NCBI GenBank assembly: GCA_004193285.1
Contig: SECP01000026.1
Coordinates: 46,159-110,158, forward strand
Source of the DNA: Myxococcales bacterium
Lineage (GTDB): Bacteria > Myxococcota_A > Polyangia > Polyangiales > Polyangiaceae
Direction of reading: 5' to 3'
DNA length: 64,000 bases
Positions 16,786 to 25,085 of the stretch are shown one piece after another. Numbering within the stretch: the first letter of the stretch is position 1; each line of letters opens with the position of its first letter. A program made the position numbers and the translations under genes. The notes beneath the pieces are model-generated. The model was not told where the DNA came from. It did no database searches and saw nothing but the letters and a program-made list of their open reading frames with translations.

Positions 16786-17997
16786 ATGCGAGTCCTGGTC
16801 GCCGATCGTCTCTCTGAAAGCAGCCTCGATGAAATGCGCACGCTCGGCGTGGAGGTCAGCTACGAGCCGGATTTGGACTCGGCGGACCTCCCTGCGCGGC
16901 TGCCCGGCATCAACGTGCTCGTCGTTCGCGGCACGGAGGTGAACAAGGCTGCGTTCGACGCCGGGAGCGCCCTCAACCTGGTCATCCGCGCCGGAGCCGG
17001 CGTGAAGAACATCGACGTCGCGACGGCCAGCGAGCGCGGTATTTACGTGGCGAACTGCCCGGGCAAGAACGCCTCCGCAGTCGCGGAGCTCACGTTCACC
17101 CTCATCGGCTGCCTGGATCGACGCATTCCGGACGGCGTGGCCAGTCTGCGCGCGGGCCGCTGGGAAAAGAACGAGTTTGCGCGTGCGGCGGGGCTGCGCG
17201 GGCGCTCGATCGGCATCTTGGGGCTCGGGCACGTGGGCCGCGCCGTGCTCAAGATCGCGCAGGCGTACGAGCTCACCTGCTACGCGTGCAGCCGCTCCTT
17301 GACCGCCGCCCGCGCCGCAGAGCTAGGGGTCACGCGTGTGGCAACTCCGGCGGAGCTGGCGAAGGTGTCGGACATCTTCACCGTGCACTTGGAGCTCACG
17401 GAGCGCACGCGCGGCATCGTGGACAAGAACGTGCTGTCGCTGCTGAAACCGGGCTCTTTTTTCATCAACACGGCGAGGGACGAGCTGGTCGATTACGACG
17501 CCTTGCAGGAGGTCATCGTTCAAAAGAGCCTTCGCGTGGGGCTGGACGTCCTGCCCGGCGAGCCCACGACCCGAAACGCCACCTACCGGCATCCGCTCTT
17601 GGAGACGGGGCTCGTCTACGCGGTTCCGCACATCGGCGCGTCTACGGACGAAGCGCAAATCGCCATCGCCAACGAAACCGCGCGCATCCTCCGAAGCTTC
17701 CTCACCAAGGGTGAGGTGCCGAACGTGGTGAACATCGCGGAGAGCACGTATTCTCGGTACCAGCTCGTGGTCCGGCACGTGGACCAGGTGGGGGCGCTGG
17801 CCAACGTCTTGGCCGTGCTCAAGCGCCACGGCATCAACGTGCAGGAGCTGGACAACACCGTATTCGAGGGCTCCCGCGCCGCCTGCGCGAAAATTCGCCT
17901 CAGCAGCCGGCCAAGCGACGCTTGCCTCTCGGAAATCATGGCCTTTTCCGGCGAAGTCCTGCACGTGGACCTCGTGACGCTGCCGAATTTGGCCTGA
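16786..17997 (+). CDS. D-3-phosphoglycerate dehydrogenase-like 2-hydroxyacid dehydrogenase with ACT domain
   Basis: The 403-residue protein belongs to the D-isomer 2-hydroxyacid dehydrogenases. The NAD-binding loop is GILGLGHVGRAVLK (about 143-156), and the catalytic triad is R231 (INTARDELVD), E259 (LPGEP) and H282 (PHIGAST). A C-terminal ACT-like domain (about 330-403, HVDQVGALANVLAVLKRHGI) supports a serine-pathway SerA role, oxidising 3-phosphoglycerate to 3-phosphohydroxypyruvate with feedback sensing. Whether it is the only SerA of the genome cannot be judged, so no symbol is given. It stands alone, with a hairpin (18017-18052) just after its stop. Confidence 0.85.
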   Translation: MRVLVADRLSESSLDEMRTLGVEVSYEPDLDSADLPARLPGINVLVVRGTEVNKAAFDAGSALNLVIRAGAGVKNIDVATASERGIYVANCPGKNASAVAELTFTLIGCLDRRIPDGVASLRAGRWEKNEFARAAGLRGRSIGILGLGHVGRAVLKIAQAYELTCYACSRSLTAARAAELGVTRVATPAELAKVSDIFTVHLELTERTRGIVDKNVLSLLKPGSFFINTARDELVDYDALQEVIVQKSLRVGLDVLPGEPTTRNATYRHPLLETGLVYAVPHIGASTDEAQIAIANETARILRSFLTKGEVPNVVNIAESTYSRYQLVVRHVDQVGALANVLAVLKRHGINVQELDNTVFEGSRAACAKIRLSSRPSDACLSEIMAFSGEVLHVDLVTLPNLA

Positions 17998-18016
17998 GGG
18001 TGCGCCCGCGGTCGAA

Positions 18017-18052
18017 ATCCGGCCGCCGGTTGGTTTTGAATTTCGGCCGGGT
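18017..18052 (+). terminator. Possible terminator hairpin after the dehydrogenase gene
   Basis: ATCCGGCCG (18017-18025) pairs with CGGCCGGGT (18044-18052), including one G-T wobble, around an 18-nt loop. It starts 20 bases after the stop codon. No T-run follows, so this is a weak call. Confidence 0.35.
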
Positions 18053-18132
18053 GTGCTCCCTCTCAAGCGGCGAAAAAATCCTGCTCGCAGCCCTCTAAGT
18101 GCACTGCCGGGCGTCCTCGCGTGGGGAGCGCC

Positions 18133-18161
18133 TTGCACACATCGAAACCTTTGGCTACTAT
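18133..18161 (+). promoter_or_regulatory. Probable promoter of the rimP-nusA-infB operon
   Basis: TTGCAC at 18133-18138 and TACTAT at 18156-18161 are separated by 17 nt, fitting a sigma-70 promoter. Transcription would start near 18168, giving a roughly 55-nt leader that ends in the terminator at 18189-18223. Inferred from sequence only. Confidence 0.5.
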
Positions 18162-18184
18162 CCCGCCCGACAATTTGGGTGGAT

Positions 18185-18230
18185 CCCTCGGACCCGCTCT
18201 TCTTAGAGGGTCCGTTTTTTTTTGCCCAAA
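18185..18230 (+). terminator. Leader intrinsic terminator / attenuator before rimP
   Basis: CGGACCC (18189-18195) pairs perfectly with GGGTCCG (18208-18214) around a 12-nt loop and is followed by nine T residues (18215-18223), a textbook intrinsic terminator. It lies only 33 bases before the rimP ATG and downstream of the likely promoter, so it should act in the operon's own leader. An alternative 5-bp helix, CCCTC (18185-18189) with GAGGG (18206-18210), uses part of both arms and would compete with it. TTTGGG (18174-18179) can also pair with CCCAAA (18225-18230). NusA and related factors control such leaders in other bacteria; that link is inference here. Confidence 0.75.
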
Positions 18231-18256
18231 CTGTCCTAGAGACCCGACCCCGCTTC

Positions 18257-18838
18257 ATGACGATTGCTCACGAAAAACTGCCCGGACTGGACCGCGAGCG
18301 CGTGCTCGCCGTGGTCGAGCCCATCCTCGCGGCGCACCGCGTGGACGCAGTGGAGCTCGTCTTCAAGACGGACCGCAGCGGCTGGGTGCTGGAGCTCACG
18401 CTCGAGAAGACGGGCGAGCGCATTCCCGGCGCGGGCATCACGCTCGAGCTGTGCTCGGACATCTCGCGTGAGGTCTCGGCCGCGATGGACGTGGCAGATT
18501 GCATTCCTCACCGCTACCGGCTGGAGGTCGGCTCGCCGGGAGTGGAGCGCGCGCTCTACAACCTCGCGGACTACGAGCGCTTCGCGGGGCAGGCGGCCAA
18601 GGTCAAGCTCAAGCAGCCGCGCAACAGCGAGTACTCGGTCATCGGGTCGCTCCAGGGCGTTTCCGCCGAAAAGCGCGTGGTGATTCAGACTGAACGGGGG
18701 GAGCTCGTCGAGCTCTCGCTCGAAGAAATCGACAACGGCCACCTGGTCTTCGACTGGAAGACCGGAGGCCCCCGATCTGGCGGCGCCAAAGGCAAAAGCC
18801 GCCCACACCGCCAAGAGCGGTCCGCACGGAGAAGGTAG
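18257..18838 (+). CDS. rimP: Ribosome maturation factor RimP
   Basis: The 193-residue protein is of RimP (YhbC) type, needed for 30S subunit maturation. The N-terminal alpha/beta domain ends with ISREVSAAMDVADCIPHRYR and LEVGSPGVERAL, the most conserved family block, followed by a C-terminal SH3-like barrel (VIGSLQGVSAEKRVVIQTER, LSLEEIDNGHLVFDWK) and a basic tail. The ATG at 18257 starts the family domain; the same frame is open further upstream, through the leader and terminator, but that part has no family similarity. Position directly before nusA is the conserved arrangement. Confidence 0.92.
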   Translation: MTIAHEKLPGLDRERVLAVVEPILAAHRVDAVELVFKTDRSGWVLELTLEKTGERIPGAGITLELCSDISREVSAAMDVADCIPHRYRLEVGSPGVERALYNLADYERFAGQAAKVKLKQPRNSEYSVIGSLQGVSAEKRVVIQTERGELVELSLEEIDNGHLVFDWKTGGPRSGGAKGKSRPHRQERSARRR

Positions 18839-18840
18839 AG

Positions 18841-20505
18841 ATGGCAGCAGCATCAGCCGGTATGGCAGTGGACCTAGGTTCCATCGTTGAGCAGGTCGCC
18901 CAGGAGAAGGGCATCGACAAGAAGGTCCTGATCGAGACGATGGAGGCGGCGATCCTCAAAGCTGCGCAAGCGGTGTTCGGTCCGACGCGCGAGCTCGAAG
19001 CGCGCTTCAACGAGGACACGGGCAACATCGACCTCTTCCAGTACATGACGGTCGTGGACGACGTGAGCTTGCCCGAACGCGAGATCGAGCTGGACGTCGC
19101 GAAGGAGCATGGGCTGGACGCCGAAATCGGCGAAGAGCTCGGCTTTCAGGTGTTTTGGCACCCGCGGGACGCCGAGCGCGCTCGTCAGCAGGACAAAGAG
19201 TTCGGTGACGTGCTGGACATGAAGCAGGCGCGTAGCGCGTTCGGCCGCATCGCGGCGCAGACCGCCAAGCAGGTCCTGCTATCGCGCGTCCGCGACGCCG
19301 AGCGCGACATCATCTTCAACGAGTACAAGGACCGCCAGGGTCAGCTCATCCGCGGCATCGTTCGGCGCTTCGAAAAGGGCCACAACCTCATCGTGGACCT
19401 GGGCAAGACTGAAGGCGTGCTTCCCGCCCGCGAGCAGACGCCGCGGGAGACGTACCGCCCCGGCGACCGCATCGTCGCTTTCGTGAAGAACATCGACCGT
19501 GAGTCGCGCGGGCCGATGATCATCCTCAGCCGGCAATCGCCGACCCTCGTGGACAAGCTCTTCGAGGCCGAGGTCCCGGAGATTTACGAAGGCATCGTCA
19601 AGATCGTCGGCGTGGCTCGTGAGCCGGGCTCCCGCAGCAAGATCGCGGTCACGACGCGTGACTCGGACGTGGATCCGGTCGGCGCGTGCGTCGGCATCAA
19701 GGGCTCGCGCGTTCAAGCCGTCGTCCAGGAGCTCCGCGGCGAAAAGATCGACATCGTACCGTTCGATCCGGATCCCGCTCGCTACATCATCAACGCCATT
19801 CAGCCGGCCGAGGTGAACAAGGTGATCGTGGACGAAGCCGACCATCGTATGGAGCTCGTGGTTCCGGACGAGAAGCTCTCGCTTGCCATCGGTCGCAAAG
19901 GCCAGAACGTACGCCTGGCCGCTCAGCTGACGGGCTGGAAGCTGGACATCATCAGCGACAGCAAGTTCCGGCAGATGGAGGACGAGGCCCTGGTCGTCCT
20001 CAAGGAGATCGACGGCGTGGACGAAGAGCTCGCGAAGGCGATCTTCCGCCTCGGCTTCCGCGCGCTGGAGGAAATCTCCGAAGCGGCGGTGGAGGAGCTC
20101 GCGCAAATCGAGGGCGTGGAGACGGAAGAGCGCGCCGCCGAGCTGAAGCGCGCCGCCGACGCAACCACGGAGCGCCTGCGCCGCGAGCGCATCCAGCGCG
20201 CCTCGTCGCAGATCGAGCCCCTGACCGAGCGCGAGAAGCTGCGCTTCGTGCCGGGCGTCGGCCTGCGGACGCTGCAGCTGCTGGAAGAGGCCGGCTACCG
20301 GACCATCACGGACTTGGCCCGGGAGGACGCGGACCGCCTCGCGATTCGCACCGGCCTCGGCATCAAGAAGGCGCGCCAGATCCAGCAGGGCGCCGAATAC
20401 TTCCTCAAGTCGGAGGCGCGCGAGATCGAAGAGGCTCGCGCGCAGCTGGCGGCCCAGCGCGCGGCGGTTGCAGCCGCGCCCCAAACGGTCGCGGACGAAG
20501 CCTGA
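18841..20505 (+). CDS. nusA: Transcription termination/antitermination factor NusA
   Basis: The 554-residue NusA binds RNA polymerase and nascent RNA to control pausing, termination and antitermination. In order: N-terminal RNA-polymerase-binding domain (IVEQVAQEKGIDKKVLIETM), S1 domain near 135-200 (IRGIVRRFEKGHNLIVDLGK), two KH domains near 205-350 (VGACVGIKGSRVQAVVQELR; LAIGRKGQNVRLAAQLTGWK), and helix-hairpin-helix-type C-terminal repeats (about 380-530). It starts 2 bases after rimP, with AAGGTAG as ribosome binding site. A few extra residues precede the usual start at MAVDLGS, residue 8. Confidence 0.96.
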   Translation: MAAASAGMAVDLGSIVEQVAQEKGIDKKVLIETMEAAILKAAQAVFGPTRELEARFNEDTGNIDLFQYMTVVDDVSLPEREIELDVAKEHGLDAEIGEELGFQVFWHPRDAERARQQDKEFGDVLDMKQARSAFGRIAAQTAKQVLLSRVRDAERDIIFNEYKDRQGQLIRGIVRRFEKGHNLIVDLGKTEGVLPAREQTPRETYRPGDRIVAFVKNIDRESRGPMIILSRQSPTLVDKLFEAEVPEIYEGIVKIVGVAREPGSRSKIAVTTRDSDVDPVGACVGIKGSRVQAVVQELRGEKIDIVPFDPDPARYIINAIQPAEVNKVIVDEADHRMELVVPDEKLSLAIGRKGQNVRLAAQLTGWKLDIISDSKFRQMEDEALVVLKEIDGVDEELAKAIFRLGFRALEEISEAAVEELAQIEGVETEERAAELKRAADATTERLRRERIQRASSQIEPLTEREKLRFVPGVGLRTLQLLEEAGYRTITDLAREDADRLAIRTGLGIKKARQIQQGAEYFLKSEAREIEEARAQLAAQRAAVAAAPQTVADEA

Positions 20506-20528
20506 GCCCTTCGGAGGTAGCTTACCCA

Positions 20529-21122
20529 GTGCCCACGGTTCGAACGTGCGTCGGTTGTAAATCCAGCGGGTCTCCGCAGGACCTGGTGCGCCTGGTGGTC
20601 GGGCCCGAGGGTGAGGTCGTGGCCGATCTCGCCGGCGGCGCCTTCGGGCGCGGGGCCTGGGTGCACCCGCGCACGGTCTGCCTGGAGGGGGCCGTGAAGG
20701 GCGGGCTGAGCCGCGGTCTGAAGACCAAAGTCACCGCTGACCCTTTGCAGGTGACCAGCACCTTGCGCGAGGCCGCAGTCAGACGCACCTATTCGTTGCT
20801 CCAAGCAGCAGAGCGCGCGCGTCTGGCCACGGTCGGTACCGCCGCCCTGGAAGACGCCGAGCGTGACGATCGCGTGGAGCTGCTGGTGCTGGCGCGTGAC
20901 GCGAAGGCATCCGCCGACCTTTCGGCGGTGCGCCGCCTCGGAGAACGAGGGCGCGTCAGATTTTTCAAGACCAAAGCCGAGCTCGGCGCTGTCTTCGGAC
21001 GCGACGAGCTGGCCCTGGTTGGCCTACTTTCCCCGGACCTCGCCAAGGAGGTCTCCCGGATGATTTCGGTGTCCGAGCTAGAAGAGCCCGGAAGAGCCCA
21101 CAGAGTGACGGAGGTTGGATGA
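20529..21122 (+). CDS. YlxR (DUF448) - L7Ae-like RNA-binding fusion protein
   Basis: The 197-residue product joins two domains that are separate genes in Firmicutes. Residues 1-80 are YlxR/DUF448, with PTVRTCVGCKSSGSPQDLVR, the strand VVADLAGGAFGRGAWVHP, and a VCLEGAVKGGLSRGLK element. Residues about 95-190 are an L7Ae/YlxQ-like fold (VELLVLARDAKASADLSAVR, GRDELALVGLL). The GTG at 20529 follows GGAGGT (20513-20518) by 10 nt. The longer open frame upstream overlaps nusA and is a shadow. The stop overlaps the infB ATG (ATGA). It probably has an RNA-related role in the translation operon. Confidence 0.85.
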   Translation: MPTVRTCVGCKSSGSPQDLVRLVVGPEGEVVADLAGGAFGRGAWVHPRTVCLEGAVKGGLSRGLKTKVTADPLQVTSTLREAAVRRTYSLLQAAERARLATVGTAALEDAERDDRVELLVLARDAKASADLSAVRRLGERGRVRFFKTKAELGAVFGRDELALVGLLSPDLAKEVSRMISVSELEEPGRAHRVTEVG

Positions 21123-24031
21123 CGACAAAGCTGCGTGTGTACGAGGTGGCTCGTGATTTGGGCATGGAACCTAAGAGCCTCGTCTCGTTGCTCCAATCCG
21201 TGGGGGTGCCGGACGTGCGCAATCACATGAGCGCGATCGGGCCAGAAATGGTGGACCGCGTGAAGCGGCACCTGGAGAAGGCGAAGTCGCCGAGCACGGT
21301 CGAGGAACGCATTCGCCCCACGGTCGTCAAGCGCCGCGCGGCCGGAGGTGCTACAGGGGCGCGCACGGAGGCGTCATCACCTGTGGCTTCAGCGGGTCCC
21401 GTCGAGTCTGTTCGTGAAGAGGCATCAGCGCCATCGCACCCGCGTGTGCCAGTGGCGCCGCCGGTCGAGGTCAAGTCGCGACCCGTTGCGGCCGCTCCGG
21501 CGCCCGCGCCGGTTCCCGCTGCGCCTTCGCCGATCTTGATCCAGCCGCCGGCACCGCCTGCGCCCGCTCCGGTCGCCGCTGCACCGGCGCCGCCGGTCGC
21601 CGCCGCTCCTGCGGCGGTCGCTCCGGCCCCGGCTCCGGCTCCCGTCAAGGAAGCGGCCCCGGCTCCGGCCAAGGAAGCGCCCGTTGCTGCGGCTCCGGCT
21701 CCGGCTCCCGTCAAGGAAGCAGCGCCAGCCCCGGCCAAGGAAGCGGCCCCCGCACCCGTCGCGCCGCCGCCAGTGAAGTCGGAGCCGCGTCATGCGGCGC
21801 CTCCTCCCGCTGCGGCTGCTGCGCCCGTGGTCGTCGTGCCGCCTCCGGCCCCGGCCCCGGCCGCGGTTCCCGTGGCAGCTCCGGCTCCGGCTCCGGTCGC
21901 GGCGGCAGCGCCGAGCCCTGCTCCGGCGGCGGCTGCCGCTCGTCCCGCCTCGCCGGCTCCGGCGACCGCACCCCGCCCGTCGACCCCGCCAAAAACGGGT
22001 ATCGATGTCTGGGGTGGGCGCCCGGGCGTGCCCATGCCGCAGCGCACGGGTCCGCTACCGCGTCGCGTCGAGTACAACGCCAAGGCTGGCCCGGGTGGCT
22101 TCGGCCAGCGTCCGGGTGGTCCGGGCGGTGCTCGTCCCGGCGGTCCGCAGGGCAATTTCCGGGGTGGTCCGCAACGCCCCGGCATGCGGAACGGTCGCTA
22201 CGTCGGCCCGCCCCGCTCGAAGACGCCAGGCAACATCGTCACCCAAGAACGCTCGGCCCATAAAAAGGTCGTGCGCATCGAGGAGTCGGTCGGCTTGCAG
22301 GCGCTCGCCAGCAAGATGGGCATCAAGTCCACCGAGATGCTCATGAAGCTCATGCGTCTCGGCATGACCGGCGTGAACATCAACAGCACGCTCGACGCGG
22401 ACACCGCAAAGATCGTCGCCAACGAGTTCGGCTGGGAAGTCGAAGACGTCGCCGTCAGCGAGGCCGATCAGATCACGGCCGCGCAAGGAACGGAGACGGA
22501 GGACCTGGGCGACAAGCAGCTCCGTCCGCCGGTCGTGACCGTGATGGGTCACGTCGATCACGGCAAGACCAGCTTGCTGGATCGCATCCGCAAAGCCAAC
22601 GTCGTCAGCGGCGAAGCGGGCGGTATCACCCAGCACGTCGGTGCCTACTCGGTGAAGACCGCGCAAGGTCTCATCACCTTCTTGGACACGCCGGGCCACG
22701 AAGCGTTCACGCAAATGCGTGCCCGCGGCGCGCGCACGACCGACGTGGTCGTGCTGGTCGTCGCGGCCGACGACGGCGTCATGCCGCAGACGCGTGAAGC
22801 TATCGTTCACGCCAAGGCGGCGAACGTGCCGATCGTCGTCGCGGTGAACAAGATGGACAAGCCGGAAGCCAACCCCGAGCGCGTGAAGCGTCAGCTCTCG
22901 GAGCAGGGCTTGGTCGCGGAAGAGTGGGGCGGCGACACGCTCTACGTCGAGGTATCGGCTCACACCGGCCTCGGCATCGACAAGCTGCTCGAAACTCTCG
23001 CCCTGCAGGCGGAAGTTTTGGAGCTGCGCGCCAACCCGAGCAAGGCGGCGTCCGGCGTGGTCATCGAGGCCGAGCTGGATCGCGGTCGTGGCCCCGTCGC
23101 TACCGTCCTCGTTCAAGACGGCACGCTGAACCGCGGTGACGTCATCCTCGTGGGTAGCGTTCACGGCAAGGTGCGCGCCATGCACGACGCGCTCGGCAAC
23201 CAGCTAGAGAGCGCCGGGCCGTCCACCCCCGTGGTGGTCATCGGCTTGGCGGACGTGCCGAGCGCCGGTGACCCGGTTCACGTCCTCAACGACATGAAGA
23301 AGGCGCAGGAGATTGCGGACAGCCGCAAGATCAAGGTGCGAAAGAGCCTCGCTCCCAGCACCGGCGCCCGCGCCATGACGCTCGAGCAGCTGCACGACGC
23401 GATGAGCAAGGACGAGCAAGCGGAGCTCAAGCTCATCATCAAGGCGGACGTGCAAGGCTCAGTGGAGGCCGTGTCGGACTCGCTCACGCGCCTCTCCACG
23501 GAGAAGGTCAAGGTCAGCGTCGTTCACTCCGCCGCCGGCGCCATCACCGAAGGTGACGTGAACCTGGCCGTCGCGGCCGGCGCGATCATCATCGGCTTCA
23601 ACGTGCGCCCGGCCGGCAAAGCCGCTGCCCTCGCCCAAAAGGAAGAGGTGCAGATCCGCCACTACACGATCATCTACAACGTGGTGGACGAGGTAAAGGC
23701 GGCCATGGAAGGCCTCCTCGCCCCGACCTTCGTGGAGAAGAACGTCGGCAAGGCCGAGATTCGCATGGTCTTCAAGACCAGCAAGTCGGGCGCGGTCGCC
23801 GGTTGCATGGTGACCGACGGCGTGATCAAGCGGTCCGGCGGAGCGCGGCTCATGCGAGACGGCGCTTCGATCTGGCAAGGCAAGATCAGCGGCCTCAAGC
23901 GCTTCAAGGACGACGCGAAGGAAGTCAAAGAAGGCTTCGAGTGCGGTATCAGCCTCGAAGGCTACTCCGAGTTCAAAGAAGGCGACGTCATCGAGGCCTT
24001 CGAGATGGAAGAGGTCAAGCAGACGCTCTGA
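21119..24031 (+). CDS. infB: Translation initiation factor IF-2
   Basis: The 970-residue GTPase delivers fMet-tRNA to the 30S subunit. An IF2_N domain (LRVYEVARDLGMEPKSLVSL) is followed by an Ala/Pro-rich disordered region (about 85-300), a Gly/Arg-rich segment, a second IF2_N-like domain (VGLQALASKMGIKSTEMLMK) and the G domain from about 470: VTVMGHVDHGKTSLLD (G1), GGITQHVGAY, FLDTPGHEAF (G3), VNKMDKPEANPE (G4). Domains II-IV end with SLEGYSEFKEGDVIEAFEME. The start overlaps the YlxR-fusion stop. Confidence 0.97.
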   Translation: MTTKLRVYEVARDLGMEPKSLVSLLQSVGVPDVRNHMSAIGPEMVDRVKRHLEKAKSPSTVEERIRPTVVKRRAAGGATGARTEASSPVASAGPVESVREEASAPSHPRVPVAPPVEVKSRPVAAAPAPAPVPAAPSPILIQPPAPPAPAPVAAAPAPPVAAAPAAVAPAPAPAPVKEAAPAPAKEAPVAAAPAPAPVKEAAPAPAKEAAPAPVAPPPVKSEPRHAAPPPAAAAAPVVVVPPPAPAPAAVPVAAPAPAPVAAAAPSPAPAAAAARPASPAPATAPRPSTPPKTGIDVWGGRPGVPMPQRTGPLPRRVEYNAKAGPGGFGQRPGGPGGARPGGPQGNFRGGPQRPGMRNGRYVGPPRSKTPGNIVTQERSAHKKVVRIEESVGLQALASKMGIKSTEMLMKLMRLGMTGVNINSTLDADTAKIVANEFGWEVEDVAVSEADQITAAQGTETEDLGDKQLRPPVVTVMGHVDHGKTSLLDRIRKANVVSGEAGGITQHVGAYSVKTAQGLITFLDTPGHEAFTQMRARGARTTDVVVLVVAADDGVMPQTREAIVHAKAANVPIVVAVNKMDKPEANPERVKRQLSEQGLVAEEWGGDTLYVEVSAHTGLGIDKLLETLALQAEVLELRANPSKAASGVVIEAELDRGRGPVATVLVQDGTLNRGDVILVGSVHGKVRAMHDALGNQLESAGPSTPVVVIGLADVPSAGDPVHVLNDMKKAQEIADSRKIKVRKSLAPSTGARAMTLEQLHDAMSKDEQAELKLIIKADVQGSVEAVSDSLTRLSTEKVKVSVVHSAAGAITEGDVNLAVAAGAIIIGFNVRPAGKAAALAQKEEVQIRHYTIIYNVVDEVKAAMEGLLAPTFVEKNVGKAEIRMVFKTSKSGAVAGCMVTDGVIKRSGGARLMRDGASIWQGKISGLKRFKDDAKEVKEGFECGISLEGYSEFKEGDVIEAFEMEEVKQTL
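21480..21985 (+). repeat. Ala/Pro codon-repeat tract in infB
   Basis: About 500 bases of infB encode a nearly uninterrupted Ala/Pro/Val sequence with near-identical units such as APAPAPVKEAAPAPAKEA, seen at least twice between 21615 and 21750. Long Ala/Pro linkers are known in IF-2 of myxobacteria and actinobacteria. The repetition makes this tract prone to length change and assembly error. Confidence 0.6.
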
Positions 24032-24082
24032 CCCGGTGGGGGCGGCCCACGCTGCCCTCGTCGGCCGGAGCTGCCGTCATCC

Positions 24083-24110
24083 GAGCCCTCACGCGCCGTC
24101 GTGAGGGCTC
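24083..24110 (+). terminator. Strong 11-bp hairpin after infB
   Basis: GAGCCCTCACG (24083-24093) pairs perfectly with CGTGAGGGCTC (24100-24110) around a 6-nt loop. It lies between the infB stop (24031) and the DUF503 gene (24147). There is no proper T-run, so it may reduce readthrough or protect the upstream mRNA end rather than terminate fully. Confidence 0.55.
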
Positions 24111-24146
24111 GAAGCTCGTTCCCCCCAGCAAACCGTAGCCCGCTAA

Positions 24147-24509
24147 ATGTTCATCGGAGTATTGCGGCTCGTGTTTCAAATTCCCGGCGCGGCGTCGCTC
24201 AAAGATCGGCGCCGGGTGGTGAAGAGCTTCAAGGATCGCGTCCGGGCACGCTTCCCGGTGTCGATCGCGGAGGTCGGCGACCTGGAGCGCTACCAAGTCG
24301 CGACGCTCGGCGTCGCCATCATTTCTGGCGAGGCTGCGCGCTGCGACGAGGTGCTCTCGGCGGTGTCACGCGCCGCCGCCCAGGCCAACGACGCTGTTTT
24401 GGCGGACGTGGCCACCGAAATCATCCCGTTCGGAGCCGGCGGTTCGAGCATCCGTGGCGGCATCGAGCAGGCCCTGTCTCGCTCCAGCAATACTGAAGAG
24501 GATACCTAA
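24147..24509 (+). CDS. DUF503 (YlxP-like) family protein
   Basis: The 120-residue protein matches DUF503: MFIGVLRLVFQIPGAASLKD, then RRRVVKSFKDRVRARFPVSI, AEVGDLERYQVATLGVAIIS. YlxP-type proteins lie next to rbfA in many bacteria; their role is unclear, perhaps in RNA or ribosome-related work. It starts 37 bases after the infB hairpin and ends 1 base before the rbfA start codon, so it is very likely co-transcribed with rbfA. Confidence 0.88.
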   Translation: MFIGVLRLVFQIPGAASLKDRRRVVKSFKDRVRARFPVSIAEVGDLERYQVATLGVAIISGEAARCDEVLSAVSRAAAQANDAVLADVATEIIPFGAGGSSIRGGIEQALSRSSNTEEDT

Positions 24510-24510
24510 C

Positions 24511-24951
<441 letters not shown>

Positions 24952-25003
24952 TTCGCTCCCGGCCACCTGCTAGTCCGCTCCTGGAGCTGCCCCGGGCGAG
25001 CGC

Positions 25004-25031
25004 TTGACAGTGGATTTGTTAACGCTAACAT
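25004..25031 (+). promoter_or_regulatory. Promoter with LacI-type operator for the kinase-GH39 operon
   Basis: TTGACA (25004-25009) is followed after 7 nt by the palindrome TGTTAACGCTAACA (25017-25030). A -10-like TAACAT (25026-25031, 16-nt spacing) sits inside the operator, so repressor binding should block RNA polymerase directly. The same TTGACA-N7-operator layout recurs at araA and at the GH54 gene starting at 35107. Confidence 0.75.
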
Positions 25032-25085
25032 CGGGGCATTCGCGCGTGACGGCCTCCGTTTCGCGTGCCTGAAGGGTGCAAAGAC

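Noticed and set aside
18133..18223. T-box or amino-acid riboswitch in the rimP leader
   Set aside because: No UGGN-containing antiterminator or T-box core is present; only a short hairpin with a T-run is supported.
22055..23185. 376-codon minus-strand open frame opposite infB
   Set aside because: Antisense shadow of the conserved GTPase domain.
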